DNA of 11,898 nucleotides from Chloroflexota bacterium. Its GTDB lineage: Bacteria; Chloroflexota; Anaerolineae; UBA1429. The notes beneath the pieces were generated by a model, which was not told where the DNA came from, made no database searches, and saw nothing but the letters and a program-made list of their open reading frames with translations. Location of the stretch: assembly GCA_012513595.1 (NCBI GenBank), contig JAAZBY010000528.1, forward strand, positions 1 through 11,898. Direction: 5' to 3'. Positions 1 through 10,094 of this stretch are shown one piece after another; the first letter of the stretch is position 1; the number at the start of each line of letters is the position of its first letter. A program made the position numbers and the translations under genes.

Positions 1-560
1 CCGTAGGCGCCCTTGACGAACTCGACCCAGCGGGCGTCCGGCCCGGACGTGTTCACGTCGATGTGGTGCACCAGCTGCTTCACGTAGGCGCCGGAGCCCA
101 TCAGGTCGCGGACGCGGTCCAGCTGGTAGCCAACGGAGCAGACCTCACGGTCGCACCCGTTCTGGAGGAAAGAGTGCATCCCCACGACCGAGTCTGTACG
201 CCCGGTCGGGACGATGAGCCCCTGCCAAGTCAGGGTCTGCCCGGCCATGGCCGGGTCCCCGCCCGGCACGGCCACGCCATTGGCGCGCATCCTGGTGGAG
301 CCGGGCACCAGGTCGAAACCGGCCGGCAGCGTGTGGCGCAACGCGACCCCCGTGAGCGGCGCAGTGCTCCCGTTATCGATCCTGACCGTATACGTCACGC
401 GCTGTCCGGCAGCCACGGTCGAGGGGTTGGCCGCCGCCGACAGCCCCGCCTGCGCCGAGGGCACCTGCGCGTCGAGGGCGGGCCAAGCCAGCGCGCCCGC
501 TGCCAGTGCCCCGGCCAGGAGCAGAATGGTGCACACGAGAAGGGTACGATGCTGCCTCAC
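1..560 (-). CDS. Secreted DUF11-domain protein, N-terminal 186 residues (runs off the window)
   Basis: The frame opens at a GTG (558-560) and stays open to the window edge, giving 186 codons with no stop. A GGAG lies 6 nt upstream of the GTG. Residues 1-38 look like a cleavable signal peptide: RQHR, then a hydrophobic stretch (about residues 7-25), then an AxA-type site (ALA|W near 25, or SAQA|G near 38). Residues 39-120 resemble a DUF11/conserved-repeat beta-sandwich, with NPSTVAAGQRVTYTVRIDN, LTGVALRHTLPAGF and a late TLTWQG strand. From about residue 125 (VVGMHSFLQNGCDREVCSVGYQLDRVRDLMG and on) a different, helix-like domain begins with two Cys close together (136, 141). I do not recognise it; it could be the start of an exported catalytic domain. 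The gene has its own promoter and is separated from ppdK by a terminator. Signal peptide and DUF11 are fairly sure; overall function is unknown. Confidence 0.8.
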   Translation of the reverse strand, partial: MRQHRTLLVCTILLLAGALAAGALAWPALDAQVPSAQAGLSAAANPSTVAAGQRVTYTVRIDNGSTAPLTGVALRHTLPAGFDLVPGSTRMRANGVAVPGGDPAMAGQTLTWQGLIVPTGRTDSVVGMHSFLQNGCDREVCSVGYQLDRVRDLMGSGAYVKQLVHHIDVNTSGPDARWVEFVKGAY

Positions 561-650
561 GGGGTACTCCGGGGTCGAACGCGCACTCGCGGATCCTCCA
601 GAAGGGTGTGAGATGGCCCGCGCCGGGGTGGTGCACGACGGGGCAGATGC

Positions 651-672
651 GCGGCGCAGACCCCCGCGCCGC
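651..672 (-). other. Hairpin in the 5' leader of the DUF11 gene
   Basis: GCGGCGC (651-657) and GCGCCGC (666-672) form a perfect 7-bp stem with an 8-nt loop. It sits about 15-35 nt downstream of the predicted start of the roughly 125-nt leader. No U-tract follows, so it is not an intrinsic terminator. It may only stabilise the mRNA. Confidence 0.35.
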
Positions 673-686
673 CGAACGTGTGTTCC
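673..686. promoter_or_regulatory. LexA/SOS-type operator
   Basis: CGAACGTGTGTTCC (plus strand) fits the Gram-positive LexA consensus CGAAC-RNRY-GTTYC at every position. It lies 6 nt downstream of the TACAAT -10 of the DUF11-gene promoter, over the predicted +1, where bound LexA would block initiation. The match is read from sequence; that this organism's LexA uses this motif is inference. By my estimate one such match in a window this size would be expected by chance well under 1% of the time. Confidence 0.55.
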
Positions 687-692
687 ACCGGC

Positions 693-721
693 ATTGTACG
701 GCGGGGAGCCGGCCTGGTCAA
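693..721 (-). promoter_or_regulatory. Sigma70-type promoter of the DUF11 secreted protein gene
   Basis: On the minus strand TTGACC (721-716), a 17-nt spacer and TACAAT (698-693) give five of six matches to each consensus hexamer with optimal spacing. Transcription would start near 686 and leave a leader of about 125 nt before the GTG at 560. It lies just downstream of the ppdK terminator. Confidence 0.75.
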
Positions 722-765
722 CGAGAAGCGCGCGGGCCGGCGCACCGTCGGGCGTCTAGAGACAG

Positions 766-802
766 AAGGGGCCAGGCGCCCCTACGGGAGGCCTGGCCCC
801 TT
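766..802 (-). terminator. Intrinsic terminator after ppdK
   Basis: A perfect 12-bp inverted repeat (AAGGGGCCAGGC at 766-777, GCCTGGCCCCTT at 791-802) with a 13-nt loop lies 12 nt past the ppdK stop. On the minus strand the stem ends in CCTT and continues as CTGTCTCT, a moderately U-rich tail. Confidence 0.7.
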
Positions 803-814
803 GGTCGCGCCGTG

Positions 815-3514
<2,700 letters not shown>

Positions 3515-3566
3515 TGAGTGTACCTCCAAATCACGTCTGCATCTCACGCACGCTCGCATCCCGGCC

Positions 3567-3595
3567 ATTATAGGGGCTGGGGGGGTATCCTGCAA
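3567..3595 (-). promoter_or_regulatory. Sigma70-type promoter of ppdK
   Basis: On the minus strand TTGCAG (3595-3590), a 17-nt spacer and a perfect TATAAT (3572-3567) lie upstream of ppdK. The start would be near 3560, giving a leader of about 46 nt. The spacer holds a run of seven C. This is one of the strongest promoters in the window by eye. Confidence 0.8.
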
Positions 3596-3618
3596 GTGAG
3601 CCCGCCCTCGAGGTTTCC

Positions 3619-3642
3619 GTGCGGCCCCCCCGCCGGCCGCAC
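3619..3642. other. 8-bp inverted repeat between the divergent ppdK and yccF genes
   Basis: GTGCGGCC (3619-3626) and GGCCGCAC (3635-3642) are perfect reverse complements separated by 8 nt. The repeat lies upstream of the ppdK -35 and before the yccF start. It could be an operator or a structural barrier between the divergent units; no U-tract follows. Confidence 0.35.
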
Positions 3643-3680
3643 CCCTATGGAGGTGCAACCCCGCCGCGCGCGACGCGTAT

Positions 3681-3699
3681 TGCGAGTAGACTACTCACA
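3681..3699. promoter_or_regulatory. Interrupted dyad, possible operator for yccF
   Basis: TGCGAGTAGACTACTCACA has a perfect core GAGTAG-A-CTACTC plus matching outer TG/CA arms around one mismatched pair. It ends 2 nt before the GAGGAG ribosome binding site of yccF and overlaps the only weak -10-like hexamer there (TAGACT, 3687-3692). Size and symmetry suit a dimeric repressor. No regulator gene is adjacent, so the partner is unknown. Confidence 0.4.
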
Positions 3700-3714
3700 G
3701 AGAGGAGACCTGAC

Positions 3715-4086
3715 GTGAGCGCACTCGGCAACTTGCTCTGGATATTCCTCGGCGGGGGAATACTGATCTCCCTCGGTTACCTGATCGGGGGCCTGGTCCT
3801 CTGCCTGACGATCGTCGGCATCCCCTTTGGGCTGCAGCTCTTCAAACTGGCGGGCCTGGCTCTTTTCCCCTTTGGCAGAGAGGTCAACACTACGGGATCG
3901 GCGGGCGGTTTGCTGTCGATCCTGATGAACGTGCTCTGGTGGGTGTTCGGGGGCGTGGAGGTGGCCATCGTGCACTTGGTGCTGGCGCTGATACTGGCCG
4001 TCACGGTGGTGGGCCTGCCCTTTGCCAAGCAGCATCTCAAACTGCTGCAGCTGGCCCTGGTGCCTTTCGGGGCGCGCGTGGAGTAG
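3715..4086 (+). CDS. yccF: YccF-family (DUF307) inner-membrane protein
   Basis: A 123-residue integral membrane protein of unknown biochemical role. It is an internal duplication. The first half has NLLWIFLGGGILISLGYLIG, a hydrophobic segment (about 5-35) and IVGIPFGLQLFKLAGLALFPFGREV (33-57). The second half has NVLWWVFGGVEVAIVHLVLA, a second hydrophobic segment (about 70-100) and VVGLPFAKQHLKLLQLALVPFGARV (98-122). The G-(I/L)-PF and PFG-R-V signatures are typical of the family. Start is GTG 3715, with GAGGAG 7 nt upstream; the open frame runs further 5' but loses family similarity. It is the only plus-strand gene here, divergent from ppdK and convergent with glyQS, and shares a bidirectional terminator with the latter. 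Compared with ordinary YccF (LPFG/IPFG in both halves), the second copy reads LPFAKQ, a mild divergence. Confidence 0.9.
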   Translation: MSALGNLLWIFLGGGILISLGYLIGGLVLCLTIVGIPFGLQLFKLAGLALFPFGREVNTTGSAGGLLSILMNVLWWVFGGVEVAIVHLVLALILAVTVVGLPFAKQHLKLLQLALVPFGARVE

Positions 4087-4112
4087 ATAGCCGCCCCATG
4101 CCGGAAGCGCGC

Positions 4113-4159
4113 AAAGGCCCGCGACGCCAAGCAGCGAAGGTTTGGCGTCGCGGGCCTTT
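4113..4159. terminator. Bidirectional terminator between yccF and glyQS
   Basis: A perfect 18-bp stem (4113-4130 with 4142-4159) with an 11-nt loop sits 26 nt past the yccF stop and 5 nt past the glyQS stop. The plus-strand tail is TTTTGCTTCT, a good U-tract. The minus-strand arm ends in CCTTT, so it can also stop the glyQS operon. Confidence 0.9.
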
Positions 4160-4164
4160 TGCTT

Positions 4165-7152
4165 CTAGAACCCTTCCAGCAGGGTGAGGTCGACGATCCC
4201 CTCAGGCAGGGCGCTGATGGCCTGCAGGAGGCCCAGCCGCGTGTCGCGCACCTCGGCGTCCTCGACCATGACCAGTACCTCGTCAAAGAAGGCCGTGATC
4301 GCGGGGCGCAGACGCACCAGCGCCTCCATCAGGCCGTCCACGCTGTTGGCCTGGGCTACGCCGGGGGCCTCCGCTCGGTAGGCCTCGTAGAGGGCCACCG
4401 CCGCCGGCTCACCAAGGTGCTGCGGCTCGATGGCATGGACGGTAGCCTCATTGCGCGTGATGCGCACGCAGCGCGCGTAGCTATCCAGGATGGCCGCCCA
4501 GCCCTCCCGACCCACCCAAGGCACCAGGGCGCGCAGCGTCTCCTCGGCCAGGGCCGGGTTGTAGGCCCGCTCTGCCAACACGGCATCGACCGCGTCGAAG
4601 CGGAAGCCGGCGTCAAGCAGGTACACGCGCAGGCGCCGCTCCACAAACTCCGTCACGTCGCGCAGCGTCTCCTCGCTCACGTCCAGGGCCAGCTGCTCGG
4701 CCGCCGCGGCGAAGGCCTGTGGCAGGGCCAGAGAGACGCCCTTGCCCAGCAGAACCTGGATGAGCCCCAGCGCCGCACGCCGCAGGCCCCACGGATCCGC
4801 CGCGCCGGAGGGCCGTACGCCCGCCGAGAAGAGCCCCACGAGGGTGTCCAGCCGGTCGGCCAGGCCCACGACGAGGCCCGCCTGGCCCTCCGGCAAGCGA
4901 TCACCGGCAAAGCGGGGCAGGTAGTGCTCCTCGATGGCCTGGGCCACGGCGGCGTCCTCACCGGCCAGGGTCGCATAGTGTCGGCCGATCTGCCCCTGCA
5001 GGGAAGTATGCTCGACGACCATCTGCGTAGCGAGGTCGCTCTTGGCCAGCGAGGCCGCCCGCTCGGCCGCCCGCCGCTCCGCTGCCGTCAGGCCGAGCAT
5101 GTCGGCAAGCTCGGGGACCAGGTGCTCCAGACGGTGCACTTTGTCCAGCACCGAGCCGAGGCGCTCCTGGAAGGTCAGCGTGGCCAACGCGGCAGTGTAT
5201 TCCTCCAACGGCTTGGCCACGTCGGCAGCGTAAAAGAAGGCGGCGTCGGCATAGCGCGCGCGCAGCACTTCCTCGTTCCCGTGCCGCACAGCGTCCGGGT
5301 CGAGGTTGGTACCGTTGGCCACGGCCACAAAGCAGGGCAGCAGCCGCCCGTCGGCCATGACCGGCAGGTAGCGCTGGTGCTTGCGCATCACGGCCAGGAG
5401 GACCATGTCCGGCAGCTGCAGGTACTCCTCCGCGAAGGCCCCGCGCAGGACCAGGGGCTCCTCCACCAGGTTGGCCACCTCGCGGAGGAGGTCAGCGTCG
5501 TCGGGGATCTCTCCGCCCACCTCGGCGGCCAGCCTCTGCGCCTCGGCAAGCACCCGCGCCTCGCGGTCGGCCACGTCCAGGACGATGCCGGCGTCAGCCA
5601 TGGCTGGCGCATAGTCGGCGGCCTTCGGAATGGCGATCGCCGGGGAGCCCTTGGAGCGGATGCCCCGCGACACGCGGCCGCTCCGCACTCCGGCGTACTC
5701 AAAGGGCACCACCACGTCACCAAGCACCGCCACGTACCAGCGCAGCGGCCGTGAGAAAGCCACGCCGCTCTCGTTCCAGCGCATCGCCTTGCCAAAGGTG
5801 AGCGAGGCGACGACCTCCGGCAGGAGCTCGGCCAGCACTTCGCTGGCCGGCCGCCCCGCGTCGACGCTCACGACGACGACATAGTCCTTGCCGTCATAGT
5901 CCTTCTTCTGCAGCGCCTCGGGGGCCACCCCCTGGTTGCGTGCAAAGCCGAGGGCCGCCTTGGTCGGCTGGCCGGCGGCATCGTAGGCGATGCTGGCCGG
6001 CGGCCCCTTGATCACACGCTGCTCGTTACGCTGGGAGGGGGCCAGGCCCTCCACCATGGCCACCAGGCGCCGTGGCGTGCCAAGGGTGCGCAGGCCGGCA
6101 TAGTCCAGCCGTGCGCCGGCCAAGACCTTGCGGAGGGCCGCGTCGAGCTGGCTCAGGGCGCTGTCGAGGTCGCCCACAGGGAGCTCTTCGCAGCCGATCT
6201 CCACCACCAAGTCATGGGGGCCATCACCGCTGGGCTGTACGGGGCGCGGCAGCGGCGTGGGCACCGGTGCGTCCGCCTCCGTCGCGGCAACCTTGAGCGG
6301 GAAGCCCATACCCTCACGCTGCTCGACGTAGAGGGCCGCCACGCGGCGGGCCAGGTCGCGCATGCGCACAAAGAAGCGGGCCCGTTCCGTAACGCCCACC
6401 GCCCCGCGGGCGTCGAGGACGTTGAAGGCCTGCGAGCACTTGAGCACATAGTCGTGCGCCGGCATCACCAGGCCCCGCTCGATGGCGCGGCCGGCCTCGC
6501 CCTCATAGATCTCGAACAGCCGGAACAGGCTGTCGACGTCGGCCACCTCAAAGTTGTAGGTGCAGGCCTCGATCTCTCCCTGCAGCCGGATCTGCCCGTA
6601 GGTCAGGTCGTTGCGCCAGCGAATGTCGGCGATGCTGCGCACCCCCTGAAGCACCATGACGATGCGCTCCAGGCCGTAGGTCAGCTCCACCGCCACCGGG
6701 TTCAGTTCCAGCCCACCGGCCTGCTGAAAATACGTGTACTGGCTGATCTCCTGGCCGTCGAGCCACACCTCCCAGCCCAACCCCCAGGCGCCCAACGCAG
6801 GAGACTCCCAGTTATCCTCCACAAAGCGCACGTCGTGACGGGCCGTGTCGATGCCCAGGGCACGGAGGCTGTCGAGATAGAGCTCCTGCGGGTTGCCCGG
6901 ATCCGGCTTGAGGATGACCTGGTACTGGTAGTACTCCTGCCAGCGGTTGGGGTTCTCACCGTAGCGGCCGTCGGCGGGCCGCACGGACGGCTCCAGGTAG
7001 GCCACGTTCCACGGCTCTGGGCCGAGCACGCGCAGCGCGGTGGCCGGGTTCAGCGTTCCCGCGCCCACCTGGCCATTGTAAGGATGCCAGACCACGCAGC
7101 CATGTGCGGCCCAGAACTCGTTCAGGCGCATGACGACTTTTTGGAAATCCAT
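4165..7152 (-). CDS. glyQS: Fused glycyl-tRNA synthetase, alpha-beta single chain
   Basis: A 995-residue chain charges tRNA-Gly with glycine. Residues 1-288 are the alpha (catalytic, class II) unit: [15 protein letters not shown] and the strongly conserved [18 protein letters not shown] (113-130). A Pro-rich linker (about 289-312, [11 protein letters not shown]) joins it to the beta unit, which opens with [13 protein letters not shown] (313-325). The beta unit has LGTPRRL (357-363), an HD-like region ([13 protein letters not shown], 703-715; [11 protein letters not shown], 763-773) and an anticodon-binding C-terminus after about 840. In most bacteria GlyQ and GlyS are separate; fusions are known, for example in Chlamydia and plastids. 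Start is ATG 7152 (MDFQKVVM) because AGAGGTGA lies about 7 nt upstream; 14 extra in-frame codons upstream are not family-like. It is the last gene of the run and ends against a terminator. Confidence 0.96.
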   Translation of the reverse strand: MDFQKVVMRLNEFWAAHGCVVWHPYNGQVGAGTLNPATALRVLGPEPWNVAYLEPSVRPADGRYGENPNRWQEYYQYQVILKPDPGNPQELYLDSLRALGIDTARHDVRFVEDNWESPALGAWGLGWEVWLDGQEISQYTYFQQAGGLELNPVAVELTYGLERIVMVLQGVRSIADIRWRNDLTYGQIRLQGEIEACTYNFEVADVDSLFRLFEIYEGEAGRAIERGLVMPAHDYVLKCSQAFNVLDARGAVGVTERARFFVRMRDLARRVAALYVEQREGMGFPLKVAATEADAPVPTPLPRPVQPSGDGPHDLVVEIGCEELPVGDLDSALSQLDAALRKVLAGARLDYAGLRTLGTPRRLVAMVEGLAPSQRNEQRVIKGPPASIAYDAAGQPTKAALGFARNQGVAPEALQKKDYDGKDYVVVVSVDAGRPASEVLAELLPEVVASLTFGKAMRWNESGVAFSRPLRWYVAVLGDVVVPFEYAGVRSGRVSRGIRSKGSPAIAIPKAADYAPAMADAGIVLDVADREARVLAEAQRLAAEVGGEIPDDADLLREVANLVEEPLVLRGAFAEEYLQLPDMVLLAVMRKHQRYLPVMADGRLLPCFVAVANGTNLDPDAVRHGNEEVLRARYADAAFFYAADVAKPLEEYTAALATLTFQERLGSVLDKVHRLEHLVPELADMLGLTAAERRAAERAASLAKSDLATQMVVEHTSLQGQIGRHYATLAGEDAAVAQAIEEHYLPRFAGDRLPEGQAGLVVGLADRLDTLVGLFSAGVRPSGAADPWGLRRAALGLIQVLLGKGVSLALPQAFAAAAEQLALDVSEETLRDVTEFVERRLRVYLLDAGFRFDAVDAVLAERAYNPALAEETLRALVPWVGREGWAAILDSYARCVRITRNEATVHAIEPQHLGEPAAVALYEAYRAEAPGVAQANSVDGLMEALVRLRPAITAFFDEVLVMVEDAEVRDTRLGLLQAISALPEGIVDLTLLEGF

Positions 7153-7266
7153 GTGGCGTTCACCTCTAGGCGAATCGCCGCGTGCGGTGCGCACCGAAAG
7201 CGCACGAATAGGCGACGCGGGCGACAGAATCGGGGTCTCGTCGGGCTTCTTGCACGCTCGGGCCGC
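7153..7266 (-). other. glyQS leader/intergenic segment with short dyads
   Basis: The largest gap in the operon (114 nt). It holds the palindrome CGGTGCGCACCG (7185-7196), a 6-bp hairpin GTGCGC/GCGCAC (7187-7192 with 7200-7205) and GGCGA-A-TCGCC (7169-7179) close to the glyQS SD. I see no convincing -35/-10 pair, no U-tract and no T-box consensus. It may simply separate recO from glyQS. Confidence 0.3.
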
Positions 7267-8040
7267 CTAAGGGCTGCCCGCGGCGAGGTCCTCCTTGCGC
7301 CTCCGCAGGAAGGCGGCCGACCGCAGGTCACGTTCGAGGGTGTACTCCAGGTAACCCATCAGCAGAACCTCGAGCTCAGCGTGCGTGGCCGGCCCCACGC
7401 GCAGGCCGCGGATCGCCCCCAGGTCGTGGCGGGCCAGGTAGCGCAGGACCTTCTGCGCGTTGAGCGACACGGTGACGGCACCGGGCACTCCGACGCCGCA
7501 GCGCGGACACAGCAGGCCCCCCATCTCGGCGCTAAAGACGTTCTCCTCGGCCGCGATGGGCGCCTGGCAGGCCACGCAGGAAAAGAGCTCTGCCCGGTAC
7601 CCGGCGAACTCGAGCAGGCGCAGCTCACAGAACCGCACCCCCAGGTCCAGGTCAGTCTCTTCTGAGAACCAGCGTAGCGCGCGCACAAGCAGGTCATACA
7701 GCGCCGAGGCGTCCTCGTCCTCCGGCGCCACCTGCGCGACGATCTCCCCCACGTAGCAGGCGCATGAGAAGCGCATCAGGTCCCGCCGCAGGCCCTCAAA
7801 CTCCTCCAGGCACTCGGCCTGGGTGACGATGTCGAGGTTGCGTCCCTGGGCCAGCATCAGGCGCACCCGCGCAAAGAGCCCGAGGTGCCCGGCCTTGCGA
7901 CTGGTCGTCCGGCGCACGCCCTTGGCCAGCGCGCTGACCTTGCCCGCGGGGGTCAGTATCGTGAGGATGCGATCCGCCTCGGCAAAGTCCAGCTCGCGCA
8001 GGACGATGCCCTCTCGACCGTACACGTGCGGTCGTGGCAT
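7267..8040 (-). CDS. recO: DNA repair protein RecO
   Basis: A 257-residue RecF-pathway mediator that helps load RecA onto SSB-coated DNA and anneals strands. The N-terminal OB-fold part (about 1-80) has GIVLRELDFAEADRILTILTP and KGVRRTTSRKAGHLGLFARVRLML, typical of RecO. The helical domain follows, with a four-Cys zinc site at C155-x2-C158 and C178-x2-C181 (SCVAC, CPRC). Length is usual for the family (240-260). Start ATG 8040 is set by GGGGAGG 6 nt upstream and matches the normal RecO N-terminus. It lies 27 nt after the aldolase and before glyQS, the same order as recO-glyQ-glyS in Bacillota. Confidence 0.96.
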   Translation of the reverse strand: MPRPHVYGREGIVLRELDFAEADRILTILTPAGKVSALAKGVRRTTSRKAGHLGLFARVRLMLAQGRNLDIVTQAECLEEFEGLRRDLMRFSCACYVGEIVAQVAPEDEDASALYDLLVRALRWFSEETDLDLGVRFCELRLLEFAGYRAELFSCVACQAPIAAEENVFSAEMGGLLCPRCGVGVPGAVTVSLNAQKVLRYLARHDLGAIRGLRVGPATHAELEVLLMGYLEYTLERDLRSAAFLRRRKEDLAAGSP

Positions 8041-8067
8041 ATGGATCCTCCCCTCGCAAGTACGCCG

Positions 8068-8805
8068 TCAGCCCAGGCTGCGGTACCCCGCGCAGGCCCC
8101 ACAACGGGCGCAGTCGGGCGCCGCTTCGCCGGGCGTAACGCCCAGGTGCTGCGCGCGCATCTCTACCAGGCGGCGAATCTCGTCCAGCGGCAGGATGCGC
8201 ACCTCTCCCAGCTGCCGGGCAGTGGCCAACACCGCCGCGGTGCTCTCCACCTTTTCCATCTTGGCGTAGGCATCCATGACGCTGAGGCCGACGGTCACCG
8301 CGCCGTGGCGGTCGAGCACGAGTGCATCGTGCCGCCCGATGAGATCCCGGATCACGACTGGGCCCTGCGCCGAGGTCGGCGTGGCATAGTCCGTCGTCAC
8401 GATGGTGCCCAGGTTCACCAGGGTCTCTGGGATCACGCAGGGCGCCAGTGTGATGCCGGCCACCGTCAGCGCCGTCGTCACCGGGGGGTGTGCGTGCACC
8501 ACGGCGCGAATCTCCGGGCGCCGGCGGTAGGCCTCCAGGTGCAGGCGCAGCTCGGCGGAAGCCCGGTATCCGCGCGGGTGGGGCTCGCCGGCGACCGGCT
8601 GCCCCTGCAGGTCGGTGATGACCAGGTCCTCCTCCTCGACAAGCCCCTTGGGCACGCCGCTCGGCGTCGCCAGCAGTAGGTTGGCCCCCAGCCTGGCCGA
8701 GACGTTCCCGTCCGTCGCCGCGATCAGCCCCCGCGCGTACATCAGGCGGCAGGCGCGGACGATCTCGCGGCGCAGCGCCTGCTCGGCTCCGTCACACCTT
8801 TCCAT
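8068..8805 (-). CDS. Class II aldolase/adducin-family protein (fuculose-phosphate-aldolase-like)
   Basis: A 245-residue zinc-dependent sugar-phosphate aldolase or epimerase homologue. Visible landmarks: the TDGNVSARL loop (31-39), TPSGVPKG (47-54, phosphate-binding type), a probable catalytic Glu85 in ASAELRLHLEAYRRRPE, the zinc pair H104-x-H106 in AVVHAHPP, and a third His, H167, in DRHGAVTVG. These are the expected elements of the FucA/AraD fold. The C-terminus carries an unusual CxxCxxC tail (C232, C235, C238) just before the end. Start ATG 8805 follows the deoC stop by 10 nt, with TGAGGGG overlapping that stop, so the two are probably translationally coupled. Substrate cannot be read from sequence. 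Coupling to deoC fits nucleoside or 5-deoxypentose salvage (for example 5-deoxyribulose-1-phosphate cleavage to acetaldehyde and DHAP), but fuculose- or rhamnulose-phosphate cleavage is equally possible. Confidence 0.88.
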   Translation of the reverse strand: MERCDGAEQALRREIVRACRLMYARGLIAATDGNVSARLGANLLLATPSGVPKGLVEEEDLVITDLQGQPVAGEPHPRGYRASAELRLHLEAYRRRPEIRAVVHAHPPVTTALTVAGITLAPCVIPETLVNLGTIVTTDYATPTSAQGPVVIRDLIGRHDALVLDRHGAVTVGLSVMDAYAKMEKVESTAAVLATARQLGEVRILPLDEIRRLVEMRAQHLGVTPGEAAPDCARCGACAGYRSLG

Positions 8806-8815
8806 AGCCGGCCCC

Positions 8816-9580
8816 TCAGGCCGGAGCGCCGGCCAGGATGGCCGGCCCGGCGCTGGCGCCGATGCGCGTGGCCCCGGCGCGAACCATGGCGACCGCCTGG
8901 TCGTAGGTGCGCACGCCCCCCGCTGCCTTGACCCCTAGCCTGGGGCCCACGGCGGCGCGCATCAGGCGCACGTCGTGCTCGGTGGCCCCGCCGGGGCCAA
9001 AGCCGGTTGAGGTCTTGGCAAAGTCGGCGCCCGCCTCGACGATGAGCAGGCAGGCGATCGCCTTTTCCAGGTCGGTCAGGTAGGCCGTCTCAATGATCAC
9101 CTTAAGCAGGGCACCCCCCTGCCGGCAGGCCGCAACCACCGCGGCGATGTCGTCGCGCACAGCGGCATAGTCGCCCGCCTTGAGCGCCCCCACGGCGATG
9201 ACCATGTCGATCTCGCTGGCGCCGTCGCGGATGGCCCGCTCCGCCTCAAAGGCCTTGGCCTCGGGCAGGCTGGCCCCCAGCGGGAACCCCACGACGGAGC
9301 AGACCGCCACGCCGCTGCCGGCCAGCGCCTGGGCGACGCGTCGGACGTAGCAAGGGTTGATGCACATCGCCGCAAACCGGTACTGGCGGGCCTCTGCGCA
9401 GGCCCTGTCGATGATCTCAGGGGTCGCCTCGGGCTTGAGCACCGTGTGGTCGATCATGCCGGCCAGCTGTGCCACGGTTGGGCTCGGGACGGCCGCTTGC
9501 GGCGCGCTCTCCGCGGCCCGCACCACTTCCTCGGCCCGGCGTTTCAGCGCCTCTCTCCATGCGACGTCTGCTGTGCTCAT
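8816..9580 (-). CDS. deoC: Deoxyribose-phosphate aldolase
   Basis: A 254-residue class I aldolase that cleaves 2-deoxyribose-5-phosphate to glyceraldehyde-3-phosphate and acetaldehyde. The TIM barrel begins at [10 protein letters not shown] (44-53). Key residues are visible: Asp125 (EIDMV), Schiff-base Lys189 in [14 protein letters not shown], and Lys218 in [10 protein letters not shown]. About 35 extra Ala-rich N-terminal residues precede the barrel compared with the short Bacillus type. I place the start at ATG 9580 (MSTADVAW) because AGGAGG lies 4 nt upstream. An ATG at 9607 would add nine residues but has no clear SD, and its codons would contain that AGGAGG. It follows cdd by 32 nt. Cdd deaminates (deoxy)cytidine and DeoC degrades the deoxyribose-phosphate released by nucleoside phosphorylases, so both serve deoxynucleoside salvage. 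Confidence 0.95.
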   Translation of the reverse strand: MSTADVAWREALKRRAEEVVRAAESAPQAAVPSPTVAQLAGMIDHTVLKPEATPEIIDRACAEARQYRFAAMCINPCYVRRVAQALAGSGVAVCSVVGFPLGASLPEAKAFEAERAIRDGASEIDMVIAVGALKAGDYAAVRDDIAAVVAACRQGGALLKVIIETAYLTDLEKAIACLLIVEAGADFAKTSTGFGPGGATEHDVRLMRAAVGPRLGVKAAGGVRTYDQAVAMVRAGATRIGASAGPAILAGAPA

Positions 9581-9612
9581 GATGCCTCCTGAGGGCCCGC
9601 CCTCCATCGTAC

Positions 9613-10083
9613 CTACTGGTCGGCCGCTGTGCGGGTCTCGTCCTGCCCGCGATCCTCCCCGTACGCCCGCTCGAGGTCCTCCTCACCGAAAGAGTGGGGC
9701 AGGAGCGCTGCCACCGAGGTCAGCCAGGCGCCGCCCTCCGTATCGGCGACGAGGACCGCCATCCTGGGCGCGAACTCGGCCATCACCTGTCGGCAGCTGC
9801 CGCAGGGGGTCGAGCCGGTCCGCGTGACTACGGCCAGGGCCTCGAACTCGCGCTCCCCCTCCGACACCGCCTTCCACAGCGCCACGCGCTCGGCGCACGC
9901 CGTCAGGCCGTACACGGCGTTCTCAATGTTCGCCCCGCTGTAGACCGCCCCATCGCCCGTGCGTACTGCGGCGCCCACCGGGAACCGCGAGTAGGGCGCG
10001 TAGGCCTGCTCCCGAGCCTCCTCGGCGGCCGCAAGAAGCTCGCGCCATCCCGCGTCCAGGTCGGCGATCTGCACCTTTCTCAC
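9613..10083 (-). CDS. cdd: Cytidine deaminase
   Basis: A 156-residue zinc enzyme converting cytidine/deoxycytidine to uridine/deoxyuridine in the cytoplasm. FPVGAAV (34-40) is the substrate-side motif. [10 protein letters not shown] (61-70) supplies zinc ligand Cys63 and catalytic Glu65; [12 protein letters not shown] (93-104) supplies Cys94 and Cys97. A Cys rather than His at the first ligand marks the small homotetrameric (Bacillus-like) class. [11 protein letters not shown] (127-137) is the usual C-terminal motif, followed by a polar tail of about 20 residues that is longer than usual. Start is GTG 10083, with AAGGAG 6-7 nt upstream, overlapping the glmU stop, so coupling to glmU is likely (11-nt gap). 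In Bacillota cdd usually precedes era and recO; here deoC and the aldolase take the era position. Confidence 0.96.
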   Translation of the reverse strand: MRKVQIADLDAGWRELLAAAEEAREQAYAPYSRFPVGAAVRTGDGAVYSGANIENAVYGLTACAERVALWKAVSEGEREFEALAVVTRTGSTPCGSCRQVMAEFAPRMAVLVADTEGGAWLTSVAALLPHSFGEEDLERAYGEDRGQDETRTAADQ

Positions 10084-10094
10084 GTCGATCTCCT

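Noticed and set aside
3515..3658. Upstream in-frame extension of ppdK (48 codons)
   Set aside because: It would overlap the -10/-35 promoter and the SD of the downstream ATG, and resembles no PPDK N-terminus.
7153..7266. T-box riboswitch before glyQS
   Set aside because: The gap is too short for a classical T-box, and the AGGGTGG-ACCGCG T-box consensus and a terminator with U-tract are both missing. The partial CACCGCACGCGG resemblance is GC-rich chance.
9581..9607. Alternative deoC start at ATG 9607
   Set aside because: It lacks a clear SD, and the AGGAGG that suits the ATG at 9580 lies inside the codons it would add.
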